Shown here piece after piece: positions 1 to 6,414 of a DNA stretch of 16,356 nucleotides (position 1 is the first letter of the stretch; each line of letters opens with the position of its first letter). The stretch comes from an uncultured Muribaculaceae bacterium (GTDB lineage: Bacteria > Bacteroidota > Bacteroidia > Bacteroidales > Muribaculaceae), in contig CAJUIJ010000047.1 in assembly GCA_910586175.1 (NCBI GenBank), forward strand, positions 1 through 16,356, read 5' to 3'. Position numbers and translations under genes: made by a program. The notes under the pieces were generated by a model. It saw only the letters and a program-made list of their open reading frames with translations. It was not told the DNA's origin and searched no databases.

Positions 1-31
1 ACTTAATATGGCTAAATATAATTACGGATGG

Positions 32-188
32 TGAAATGGAACGGCGATTTCCAAATCGCCATTAACGTAAAGCAGGCTGATGGCGATTTGGAAATCACCA
101 TTAACGTAAAACAGGCTGATGGCGATTTCCAAATCGCCATTAACGTAAAGCAGGCTGATGGCGATTTGGAAATCGCCATTCCATTTCA
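32..188. repeat. Block of four 39-bp repeats with alternating inverted cores
   Basis: Four 18-bp cores start at 43, 82, 121 and 160, exactly 39 bp apart. Cores 1 and 3 read GGCGATTTCCAAATCGCC. Cores 2 and 4 have GG in place of the central CC, which makes them the reverse complement of cores 1 and 3; core 2 has one substitution (ACC for GCC at its end). The three 21-bp linkers (61-81, 100-120, 139-159) all run in the same direction and differ by one base. The outer flanks are also inverted: TGAAATGGAA at 32-41 and TTCCATTTCA at 179-188. The whole block can therefore close as one stem, 32-60 with 160-188. Because 39 is a multiple of three, both strands stay open across the block (13-residue periodic peptides). 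I read this as a DNA or RNA structural repeat, not as protein. Function is unknown. Confidence 0.9.
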
Positions 189-304
189 ATGCCTGAAAAA
201 AGACTCGTTTTTTGTAACTATTTTTGCTTTGACCCCTAAACAAGCAATTACTTTACAAACAATTATAGCAAATAAATGTTTAAATAACATAAGCTTTAAC
301 AATT

Positions 305-508
305 ATGGTTCTTTTTGCTATCATACTTATGACTGTTGGCATGCTTGTCTTGCCGATAGGACGGCTCTATGTTGCATGGCAACGACGTAGAGAAAATCCG
401 AAATACGCCAATTCCGAGTTTGTAAAGAGGTGCATGTCAATACGATGGGTTGTCAGCATTTCGTTGTGCGTTGCTGCGATATCGATTTTGCTGATAATGC
501 AATATTGA
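305..508 (+). CDS. Possible small two-helix membrane protein (hypothetical)
   Basis: This 67-residue reading frame is not recognised as a named family. Residues 2-25 form a hydrophobic segment that ends in a basic cluster (AWQRRRENPK, about 24-33). Residues 46-65 form a second hydrophobic segment. This suggests two membrane helices with a short positively charged loop between them, which is more structure than a random frame normally shows. A TAnnTTTG box (TATTTTTG, 219-226) lies 78 nt upstream, but there is no TTTG at the proper distance before it. A hairpin at 552-607 follows the gene. The start at 305 is the first ATG before the hydrophobic segment. A chance open frame in an AT-rich stretch cannot be excluded. 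Confidence 0.45.
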   Translation: MVLFAIILMTVGMLVLPIGRLYVAWQRRRENPKYANSEFVKRCMSIRWVVSISLCVAAISILLIMQY

Positions 509-551
509 TATAGTTGCAATGGCAAAGGTTGTTATATATCATATAAGTCAA

Positions 552-607
552 AAGACCGTCTCATAAAAATAGCATCCACAATTGGAAGATTTTTATGAGG
601 CGGTCTT
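552..607 (-). terminator. Hairpin terminator after the helicase-DUF3256 genes
   Basis: The 19-nt arms at 552-570 and 589-607 are complementary apart from one G-T pair and enclose an 18-nt loop. Read on the minus strand, the stem is followed by TTTTGACTT, a short U-run, so it fits as terminator for the DUF3256 gene that ends at 703. On the plus strand no clear T-run follows, although the hairpin could still protect the 3' end of a transcript from the small gene at 305-508. Positions 608-702, between this hairpin and the DUF3256 stop, hold no gene that I can support. Confidence 0.75.
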
Positions 608-702
608 GTAGCAATTAAAACTTTGAGGATTTAGATACTCAAACAGGGAAGGGGTATTTGTCTCAGTTGCCTTACATAGCGTTCGGTCTCATAGGCCAAT
701 GC

Positions 703-1386
703 CTATTTGACGAGCTTAAACTTGGAACCGTCCCAGAGATATTTGCGTTCGCGTATCAGGTGTGGCGTCAGCTTTTCCATTGTCTCCTTGCCGAGAAACT
801 CTCCTACAGTGAGGCGTGCAGTGAGCGTGTCGCCTGTCTCTCCTATGCTGTATTCCACAGTGGGAAACGGCACAAGCCTACTCAATTCATCGCGTTCATG
901 GCGATCGAGACCCTTGGTGTCAAGGAAGTCTTCGGTAGAAGCGAGCTTTATCAGCTTATCCCGCTTCAAGGGAGTCATCGAGCTGTCGAAAAATGCTATC
1001 TCGCTGTCGTGAGCCTGGATGCTGTCACCCACAGTATACACTGTCATCACCACCGGTCCATTCTTCGATTGCAGCAGGCGCAATGTCATCGTGGTGACGT
1101 GCGTGAGATGCACCTTGAGGTATTGGTCTGTAACAGGCCGCTCAAGATATGACAACCCCTGCATGGTGTTGCGCACACGATAGATACTGTCGTTACGGTA
1201 ATAGTCGAGCAAGTCTTTGCGCATGGAGGTCGTAAGCAGGTCGAGAGTGCCTGCCGGCAACTTCACAAATGCATCCGAAACGGTCAATGCCGGCACACCG
1301 TCACTCCGCTGAGCCGAAGCCGCGGAGAACGAAACGCACCATGGCAACACCATAGCCAGCATAACAGCAATAACTAACCTTCGCAT
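703..1386 (-). CDS. DUF3256 family secreted protein
   Basis: The 227-residue product begins with a typical signal peptide: basic MRR, a hydrophobic core, and an AxA-type cleavage site near residue 25-26 (SAASA-QR). It has no lipobox, so a soluble periplasmic or exported protein is expected. The overall sequence (the APALT-like start of the mature region, MRKDLLDYY, a central stretch of short strands, and a C-terminal LWDGSKFKLVK) matches my memory of the DUF3256 family of Bacteroidales, whose function is not known. It starts 6 bp after the helicase stop codon, so the two genes are probably cotranscribed and perhaps translationally coupled. A 6-bp hairpin with a CAAT loop (691-706) overlaps the stop codon. 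The family call is by eye. Confidence 0.75.
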   Translation of the reverse strand: MRRLVIAVMLAMVLPWCVSFSAASAQRSDGVPALTVSDAFVKLPAGTLDLLTTSMRKDLLDYYRNDSIYRVRNTMQGLSYLERPVTDQYLKVHLTHVTTMTLRLLQSKNGPVVMTVYTVGDSIQAHDSEIAFFDSSMTPLKRDKLIKLASTEDFLDTKGLDRHERDELSRLVPFPTVEYSIGETGDTLTARLTVGEFLGKETMEKLTPHLIRERKYLWDGSKFKLVK

Positions 1387-1392
1387 ACCCTA

Positions 1393-3315
1393 TCACTTTT
1401 TATAGAACATCTCGTAATTGCCGTCATATTTCGGCTTATCTTTCTTTTTTCCTTTTTTCTTATCCGACTTTGCAGCTTTAGCCTTCTTCTCCTTGCCTTT
1501 ATGGATCAACGGTCTCGGCTTCTGCTCATCGCCCTCTCGCTCCTTGCGTTTCTTGCGCGGACGCGGACGCGACTCGGAGCCGTAATCACGGCCATCCTCG
1601 GCAAACTCCGCGTGTATACGGTCGCCGAAGAATGTGGCATGCCGCAACGAATTAAGCACACGCTTGGCATCCTCCTTACGCACGTCAAAGAGTGTATACC
1701 CCGGCATAAGATCTATTCTGCCTATCTCCGGCTTCGGACCGTTCACGTTGCGGTTGACCAGCTCCATCAAGTTGCCGGGGAAAAAGCCTGCGGCTTTACC
1801 GATATTTACCATGATACGGGCATAGCCTTGCTCAGCATCGCGACGGTCCTTCTCGCGGCGCGAGGGGCGCTCACGTTCAGCACGCTTCGAACGCTTGTCA
1901 GATTCATTGAGGTCAATATCGGGCATATTCTGATAATATGCGAGCAACCTGTTGAACTCTAACGACAGCACACGCTTAAGCAGGTCTTCCTCGCTCAGCC
2001 ACTCCAGCTTCTTGCGCACACCCGGGAGATATTTCTCAATCTCAGCCTCGTTTACCTCAACACGCTCCAAGCGGTCAGCGAGGTTATAGAGCTGTTTCTC
2101 TATGATATGCTCAGGCGTCGGCACTTTCATATATTCGAATTCGCGACCAAGAATCTTCTCAATCTGGCGAATCTTCCCCTTCTCCTTTACATGTATTATC
2201 GCTATGGAGACACCCGTCTTGTTGGCGCGCCCCGTACGTCCGCTGCGGTGAGTGTATACCGCCACATCGTCGGGCAGACCATAGTTGATCACATGAGTCA
2301 GGTCATCCACATCGAGACCGCGGGCAGCCACATCAGTGGCCACAAGAAGCTGCGTCACATGGTCGCGAAATTTCTTCATCGACAAGTCACGCTGCGCCTG
2401 GCTCAGGTCTCCGTGCAGACAGTCAGCGTTGTAACCATCAGCGATAAGCTTGTCGGCAATCTCCTGCGTATCCTTCTTGGTGCGGCAGAACACTATGCCA
2501 TAGATATTGGGACTATTATCAACCACCCGTTTCAGGGCAAGATACTTATCGTGCGCCTTCACCACATAATATATATGGCGCACATTCTTGGTGCCTTCAT
2601 TGCGGTTGCCTGCCACAAACTCCACGGGGTCGTGCATGAACCGCTTCGCTATGCCGGCAATCTCCTTAGGCATAGTGGCCGAGAACATGAGCATTTTCCT
2701 CTCTTCGGGCACATGCGAAAGTATCTCATTGATGTCATCGAGGAAGCCCATATTCAGCATCTCATCGGCTTCGTCGAGAATCACGGTGTGCACATCAGCG
2801 AGTTTCACCTCACCTCTCTTGATAAGGTCAATGAGACGTCCGGGAGTTGCCACAATTACCTGTGCACCCTTGCGGAGTGCACGAATCTGGCTGTCGATGC
2901 TCGAACCGCCATACACGGGTATCACGCGGAGTTCGTCGATATATTTGGAAAAGTCGGCAAGGTCGCCGGCTATCTGTAGACAAAGTTCACGTGTGGGGGC
3001 TATTATGAGTGCCTGAGGCCTATTGAGCTTCACGTTGATGCGCTGGAGAGTAGGCAGACCAAAGGCCGCGGTCTTACCGGTGCCGGTCTGTGCAAGCCCA
3101 ACCACATCCCCTTCCTTGCTCAAAAGGTGCGGGATTACCATCTCCTGAATGGGCATGGGATGCTCAAAACCGAGCTCGGCGATGGCACGAAGCAAGCTTG
3201 GTTCTACGCCGAGGTCGGCAAATGTACGTGCATCTTCAGTCTTCTCTTCAGATGCATTTCCCTCTTCTTGCGGAATAATTTCCACCTGAGGGTCTATTTC
3301 ATTTTCTATATTCAT
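1393..3315 (-). CDS. DEAD-box ATP-dependent RNA helicase with DbpA-like RNA-binding domain
   Basis: This 640-residue protein has all the helicase core motifs: Q motif (F32, PIQ 55-57), motif I AQTGTGKT 75-82, PTREL 107-111, GG 136-137, TPGR 157-160, DEAD 181-184, SAT 212-214, IVFCRTK 274-280, ATDVAARGLDV 326-336 and HRSGRTGR 356-363. After a linker with an Arg/Glu-rich stretch (about 472-497), residues 498-572 resemble the DbpA-type RNA-binding fold (YARIMVNIGKAAG then LMPGYTLFDV). A very basic tail of Lys/Arg follows (585-640). Proteins of this layout (DeaD/CsdA class) unwind RNA in ribosome assembly, RNA decay and cold adaptation. The ATG at 3315 follows a purine-rich AT stretch, and the acidic N-terminus is usual for Bacteroidetes members. 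The gene is followed at 6 bp by the DUF3256 gene. The helicase call is certain; the exact cellular role is inferred. Confidence 0.96.
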   Translation of the reverse strand: MNIENEIDPQVEIIPQEEGNASEEKTEDARTFADLGVEPSLLRAIAELGFEHPMPIQEMVIPHLLSKEGDVVGLAQTGTGKTAAFGLPTLQRINVKLNRPQALIIAPTRELCLQIAGDLADFSKYIDELRVIPVYGGSSIDSQIRALRKGAQVIVATPGRLIDLIKRGEVKLADVHTVILDEADEMLNMGFLDDINEILSHVPEERKMLMFSATMPKEIAGIAKRFMHDPVEFVAGNRNEGTKNVRHIYYVVKAHDKYLALKRVVDNSPNIYGIVFCRTKKDTQEIADKLIADGYNADCLHGDLSQAQRDLSMKKFRDHVTQLLVATDVAARGLDVDDLTHVINYGLPDDVAVYTHRSGRTGRANKTGVSIAIIHVKEKGKIRQIEKILGREFEYMKVPTPEHIIEKQLYNLADRLERVEVNEAEIEKYLPGVRKKLEWLSEEDLLKRVLSLEFNRLLAYYQNMPDIDLNESDKRSKRAERERPSRREKDRRDAEQGYARIMVNIGKAAGFFPGNLMELVNRNVNGPKPEIGRIDLMPGYTLFDVRKEDAKRVLNSLRHATFFGDRIHAEFAEDGRDYGSESRPRPRKKRKEREGDEQKPRPLIHKGKEKKAKAAKSDKKKGKKKDKPKYDGNYEMFYKK

Positions 3316-3350
3316 ATTTCTTATTAGTAATTTCTTTTGGGGCGCGATGT

Positions 3351-3399
3351 AAATTTATAACACATTAAAATTTATAACACCTCTTAAGAATATAACACC
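3351..3399. repeat. Phased ATAACAC direct repeats upstream of the helicase gene
   Basis: AAATTTATAACAC occurs at 3351-3363 and again at 3368-3380, and a shorter TATAACACC occurs at 3391-3399. The shared TATAACAC starts at 3356, 3373 and 3391, so the spacing is 17 and 18 bp. The block lies 36-84 bp upstream of the helicase start codon, in the 127-bp gap to the NUDIX gene. It may belong to the helicase promoter or leader. No TAnnTTTG box with correct spacing is clear on the minus strand here. Confidence 0.5.
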
Positions 3400-3442
3400 G
3401 CAAAATCAAAATTGGCCGAGGCGCACTCATGTTTCCCTGATT

Positions 3443-3940
3443 TCAAAACTGAAGTCTCAGGAATTCCTGCTCAAAGTTGGGAGTAAATACACCTTTGCCG
3501 AGAGCCTCTCTTATCTCGGCAATCGACCAGAAGCGGCCACCGTCGGTTTCGTCGCTCGGAGTCACCGCTCCGTCATAAGTAGTGCGGAACACATTGACCA
3601 ACTCACGCTCGCGACTGCTTTCAAACAGATACTGTATCAATTTCTCAGGCATGAAGTCTACCACACCCAATTCCTCACGCACCTCACGGCGCAGGGCATC
3701 GGTCACTTCCTCGCCATAGTCTACATGTCCCCCCACGGCAGTGTCCCACTTGCCGGGCTTAATATCTTTCCACTCAGGGCGCTTTTGAAGATAGAGCTCT
3801 CCTCGGCTGTTGAAAAGATGCAGATGCACCACGGGGTGAAGCAGCATGGAGCCGCCATGACATTCACCGCGCGTGGCTTTGCCTACCACTTGGCCATCCT
3901 CATCAACCACCGGAAAAATCTCCTCGCTATTGTCAGTCAT
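3443..3940 (-). CDS. NUDIX hydrolase (IPP-isomerase-like/YfcD type)
   Basis: This 165-residue protein has a complete NUDIX box at residues 71-93 (G-x5-E-x7-REV-x-EE-x-G-V; G71, E77, R85, E86, E89, E90 and G92 visible). The conserved glutamates bind the metal that activates water for cleavage of a nucleoside-diphosphate-linked or similar pyrophosphate substrate. The N-terminus (FPVVDEDGQVVG, then GECH and LHPVVHLHLFN, then LQKRP) is the layout of the subgroup related to isopentenyl-diphosphate isomerase, such as E. coli YfcD, but the substrate cannot be told from sequence. Length is normal for a single-domain NUDIX enzyme. ATG at 3940 is the only reasonable start. It is 127 bp upstream of the helicase gene on the same strand; no terminator is evident between them, so read-through is possible. 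Confidence 0.92.
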   Translation of the reverse strand: MTDNSEEIFPVVDEDGQVVGKATRGECHGGSMLLHPVVHLHLFNSRGELYLQKRPEWKDIKPGKWDTAVGGHVDYGEEVTDALRREVREELGVVDFMPEKLIQYLFESSRERELVNVFRTTYDGAVTPSDETDGGRFWSIAEIREALGKGVFTPNFEQEFLRLQF

Positions 3941-4141
3941 AAATCAGCAATTTGCATACCCACCCTTATACATAACGCGAGCCTCCTATATTAAGTATTT
4001 ATAAGCGAAATAAAACATTGACACCAATGCACGCTTTTGGTCACATTGTGCAATTCTATATAGAAATAATTGCACACTTTTTCTTATTTTATGCAATGTT
4101 TTACAATATAAATAATTATTTTGCAACATTTTGCTAATATT
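3941..4141. other. AT-rich divergent intergenic region with a small inverted repeat
   Basis: This is the 5' part of the 470-bp gap between the divergent NUDIX and acyl-CoA ligase genes. It is strongly AT-rich and holds no convincing reading frame. A perfect 8-bp inverted repeat, GTGCAATT (4048-4055) and AATTGCAC (4068-4075), has a 12-nt spacer and is followed on the plus strand by a T-rich run. It could be an operator or a weak terminator. I found no consensus promoter for the NUDIX gene on the minus strand. Confidence 0.5.
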
Positions 4142-4173
4142 TTTGTTACTTTATATAAATTTTACTACTTTTG
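4142..4173 (+). promoter_or_regulatory. Bacteroidetes-type promoter of the acyl-CoA ligase gene
   Basis: TTTG at 4142-4145 is followed after 20 nt by TACTTTTG at 4166-4173. This matches the primary sigma factor (SigABfr-type) consensus TTTG-N19-23-TAnnTTTG. Transcription should begin near 4180, which gives a leader of about 230 nt before the ligase start codon at 4411. Most of that leader is the palindromic element at 4225-4405. Confidence 0.75.
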
Positions 4174-4224
4174 CCCCATCTTGATAAATCGAGATATTAT
4201 CCCTATTGTTTCACCGCATTTCAT

Positions 4225-4405
4225 TAAGTAATGAGTCATTTTAAATTTAAATTTGATTTGTGCTTATTTTTGTCAGATTGGAAATTCGGAAGAAGGCGCA
4301 TAGCGGGCTATGTAACTGATGAGGAATTTTCAATGTGGCAAAAAGAAGCCAAAGCAAATTCAAATTAAAAACTCGTTACTTAAATTTAAAATGACTCATT
4401 AATTA
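4225..4405. repeat. Long imperfect palindrome (MITE-like or structured leader RNA)
   Basis: The outer arms 4225-4250 and 4380-4405 match at 25 of 26 positions. A middle pair, 4251-4260 with 4355-4365, matches with one bulge. An inner pair, 4267-4287 with 4324-4344, matches at 18 of 21 plus two G-T pairs. At the centre, CATAGC (4299-4304) and GCTATG (4307-4312) form a small hairpin. A second copy of part of the right arm, ACTCGTTACTT at 4371-4381, can also pair with the left end (4226-4236), in competition with the outer arm. The element has no coding frame of note and ends 5 nt before the ligase ATG. It looks like a non-autonomous mobile element or dispersed repeat, but may also act as a regulatory leader. 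Confidence 0.85.
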
Positions 4406-4410
4406 TTATT

Positions 4411-6102
4411 ATGCTGAACAGATTTTTACATAAGACCCGGTTTGACAGTTATGATGACTTCATGAATAACTTCGAGATAGATGTTCCGGAAAATTTCAAT
4501 TTCGGTTATGACGTGGTAGATGCGCAAGCCGCCGTCAATCCTGACAAGACAGCATTGCTATGGACCAACGAGCATGGTGAGGAACGTCGTTTCAGTTTTG
4601 CCGACATAAAGCATCACAGCGACCGTGCCGCTTCGTTCTTGGCCTCGCTGGGCATAGGCCGTGGCTCAAGAGTCATGCTCATGCTCAAGCGCCGCTATCA
4701 GTTTTGGTTTGCCATTATAGCGCTCCACAAGCTTGGGGCTACTGCCATTCCGGCCACACACCTACTGACGGCCAAAGATATACGATACCGTTGCAACAAG
4801 GCGAACATTGAGGCAATCATAGCCGCTTCCGAACCTTCCATTATAAAGAATATCGAAGAGGCGTTGCCAGGTTGCCCCACTGTCGGCCATGTGATAATGA
4901 CCGGCAAAGATATACCGGCAGAATGGAAAGATTTTGACAAGGGTATGGAATGTGCGCAAGATTGGAAGCGACCTGAGCACGTCAACGACAATGAAGACAT
5001 ATCATTGATATATTTCACGTCAGGTACATCGGGCGATCCGAAGATGGTGGCCCATGACTTCCTCTACCCTCTCGGCCACATCATCACGGCATCATACTGG
5101 CATAATCTCACTCCGGAGTCGCTGCATCTCACGGTGGCCGATACAGGCTGGGGCAAAGCTGTATGGGGGAAACTTTACGGGCAATGGATAGCAGGGGCTA
5201 CTGTGTTTGTTTACGATTTCGAAAAATTTGTGGCGGCAGACCTTCTGAAGATGATCGAGAAACATCGCATCACCTCGTTCTGCGCTCCGCCCACCATATT
5301 CAGGTTTATGATAAAGGAGGATGTCAGGTCTTACGATTTGTCGTCACTCCGTTACTGCACGATTGCCGGCGAGGCCCTCAATCCGTCGGTATTTGAAGAA
5401 TGGTACAGACTAACCGGCCTAAAACTCATGGAGGGTTTCGGCCAGACGGAGACTACGCTGACCATAGCCAACTTTCCATGGATAGATCCGAAGCCGGGTT
5501 CGATGGGAAAGCCCGGACCGGAATATGATGTAAGGATACTTGAAGCCGACGGCACATTGCTCGCTCCGGGTCAAGAGGGAGAAGGAGAGATTGTGATACT
5601 TTTGGAGGGCCGGCACCGTCCATGCGGTCTGACACGAGGATACCTTGATGACGCGGAGGCGATGGCACGCGCATTTGATGATGGTCTGTATCACACCGGC
5701 GACATAGCGCGCGTAGATGAGGATGGCTATCTTTGGTTTGTAGGACGCACCGACGATGTGATAAAGTCTTCCGGCTACCGCATCGGGCCATTTGAAGTGG
5801 AAAGTGCCGTGATGTCACACCCGGCAGTGATAGAATGCGCAGTGACCGGAGTGCCTGATGAAGTGCGGGGTCAGAAGATAAAAGCCACGATAGTGCTGGC
5901 ACGTGATTTCCACGATGCAAACCTCCGGGCACTTGCCAAGGATATACAGGAGCATGTGAAACACCTTACTGCGCCTTACAAATACCCGAGGGTGATAGAG
6001 TTCGTGGAGGAATTGCCGAAGACAATCTCGGGCAAAGTGCGACATGCCGCCATACGCAAGGCAGCGATGAATGCCAATGCTACTAAAATAAAAGTAAGCT
6101 AA
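4411..6102 (+). CDS. AMP-forming acyl-CoA ligase (medium-chain acyl-CoA synthetase-like)
   Basis: This 563-residue enzyme of the adenylate-forming (ANL) superfamily converts a carboxylic acid, ATP and CoA to acyl-CoA via an acyl-adenylate. Visible motifs are the P-loop-like YFTSGTSGDPK (201-211), GFGQTET (342-348), YHTGD (427-431), GRTDDVIKSSGYRIGPFEVE (hinge and CoA-binding part, 445-464), and the C-terminal catalytic lysine in TISGK (K542). Length and the N-terminal FNFGYDVVD segment resemble the MACS/ACSM branch, which uses medium-chain or aromatic acids; acetate or another short acid cannot be ruled out. No signal peptide is present, so it acts in the cytosol. It stands alone between a strong promoter at 4142-4173 and the tRNA promoter at 6105, with no terminator of its own seen before the tRNA unit. 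Confidence 0.93.
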   Translation: MLNRFLHKTRFDSYDDFMNNFEIDVPENFNFGYDVVDAQAAVNPDKTALLWTNEHGEERRFSFADIKHHSDRAASFLASLGIGRGSRVMLMLKRRYQFWFAIIALHKLGATAIPATHLLTAKDIRYRCNKANIEAIIAASEPSIIKNIEEALPGCPTVGHVIMTGKDIPAEWKDFDKGMECAQDWKRPEHVNDNEDISLIYFTSGTSGDPKMVAHDFLYPLGHIITASYWHNLTPESLHLTVADTGWGKAVWGKLYGQWIAGATVFVYDFEKFVAADLLKMIEKHRITSFCAPPTIFRFMIKEDVRSYDLSSLRYCTIAGEALNPSVFEEWYRLTGLKLMEGFGQTETTLTIANFPWIDPKPGSMGKPGPEYDVRILEADGTLLAPGQEGEGEIVILLEGRHRPCGLTRGYLDDAEAMARAFDDGLYHTGDIARVDEDGYLWFVGRTDDVIKSSGYRIGPFEVESAVMSHPAVIECAVTGVPDEVRGQKIKATIVLARDFHDANLRALAKDIQEHVKHLTAPYKYPRVIEFVEELPKTISGKVRHAAIRKAAMNANATKIKVS

Positions 6103-6104
6103 AA

Positions 6105-6136
6105 TTTGCAATTACCGTCTAATTGCATTAATTTTG
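6105..6136 (+). promoter_or_regulatory. Promoter of the tRNA-Gly gene
   Basis: TTTG at 6105-6108 and TAATTTTG at 6129-6136 are separated by 20 nt, an exact fit to the Bacteroidetes primary promoter. It begins 3 bp after the ligase stop codon. Transcription should start near 6143, giving a tRNA leader of about 53 nt. Confidence 0.8.
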
Positions 6137-6140
6137 CAAC

Positions 6141-6191
6141 GCAAGAGAGAGCAAGAAGGGCTAATTTGGGAAGCCCTAAAGTCTCGCTTGC
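6141..6191 (+). other. Structured 5' leader of the tRNA-Gly precursor
   Basis: The outer arms GCAAGAGAGA (6141-6150) and TCTCGCTTGC (6182-6191) pair with one mismatch. An inner perfect stem, AGGGCT (6157-6162) with AGCCCT (6172-6177), closes the 9-nt loop AATTTGGGA (6163-6171). That loop contains TTGGGA, the reverse complement of TCCCAA in the tRNA anticodon loop. The full complementarity, 6166-6174 against 6225-6233, is 9 bp. RNase P would normally remove this leader; whether it has a role is unknown. Confidence 0.6.
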
Positions 6192-6195
6192 CCAT

Positions 6196-6268
6196 GCGGC
6201 AGTAGCTCAGTTGGTAGAGCATCAGCTTCCCAAGCTGAGGGTCGCGAGTTCGAGCCTCGTTTGCCGCT
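6196..6268 (+). tRNA. tRNA-Gly (anticodon CCC)
   Basis: A complete cloverleaf can be drawn. Acceptor arms are 6196-6202 and 6261-6267, with a final G-T pair. The D arm is GCTC/GAGC (6205-6208, 6217-6220) with loop AGTTGGTA. The anticodon arm is TCAGC/GCTGA (6222-6226, 6234-6238) with loop TTCCCAA. The T arm is GCGAG/CTCGT (6244-6248, 6256-6260) with loop TTCGAGC. The anticodon CCC is at 6229-6231, tRNA positions 34-36, and reads GGG. The discriminator base is T6268. CCA is not encoded and must be added by the CCA-adding enzyme. It has its own promoter and terminator. Confidence 0.97.
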
Positions 6269-6276
6269 CTTTAGTT

Positions 6277-6326
6277 AATCGGCTGGCTATTAAGATTATT
6301 TCTTGATAACCAACCGATTTTATTTT
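6277..6326 (+). terminator. Rho-independent terminator of the tRNA unit
   Basis: The arms 6277-6295 and 6301-6319 pair over 19 positions with two mismatches and one G-T pair, and enclose a 5-nt loop. They are followed by TTTTATTTT. The hairpin begins 8 nt after the tRNA, as expected for a monocistronic tRNA transcript. Confidence 0.85.
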
Positions 6327-6350
6327 GCGGTCATCGGCGCTACAATATCA

Positions 6351-6386
6351 AAAAAACTGCGTAGTCGCCGTTAGGTGACCACGCAG
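6351..6386 (-). terminator. Rho-independent terminator of the pilus operon
   Basis: Read on the minus strand, CTGCGTGGTC (6386-6377) pairs with GACTACGCAG (6366-6357) with one G-T pair, and the stem is extended by CC/GG around a short TAAC loop. A run of six T follows. It lies about 30 nt past the stop codon of the last pilus gene (6415) and faces the tRNA terminator, so the two convergent units are cleanly separated. Confidence 0.88.
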
Positions 6387-6414
6387 CAAATTCTAAATTT
6401 CAGATGTCGGTTTC

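Noticed and set aside
43..177. CRISPR array formed by the regular 18-bp cores and 21-bp linkers
   Set aside because: The linkers are almost identical to each other, so they are not spacers; the repeats are too short and alternate with their reverse complement; no cas genes are visible.
28..390. Plus-strand frame of 120 residues through the repeat block
   Set aside because: The periodic peptide follows from the 39-bp DNA period, and the minus strand is open in the same way. The later part overlaps the better small membrane-protein frame and has no domain features.
691..706. 6-bp hairpin with a CAAT loop as terminator of the DUF3256 gene
   Set aside because: It overlaps the stop codon and has no following T-run on the minus strand. 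The stronger hairpin at 552-607 is the better terminator.
2107..2979. 290-residue plus-strand frame opposite the helicase gene
   Set aside because: It is antisense to a helicase with complete motifs; the composition (many His, Leu, Val) is that of a complement-strand shadow.
6157..6231. T-box riboswitch before the tRNA, because the leader loop carries GGG complementary to anticodon CCC
   Set aside because: There is no Stem I architecture, no conserved T-box or antiterminator sequence, no downstream regulated coding gene, and T-boxes are not expected in Bacteroidales.
6106..6306. Small plus-strand frame across the tRNA gene
   Set aside because: It contains the complete tRNA-Gly, its promoter box and part of its terminator, so the open frame is incidental.
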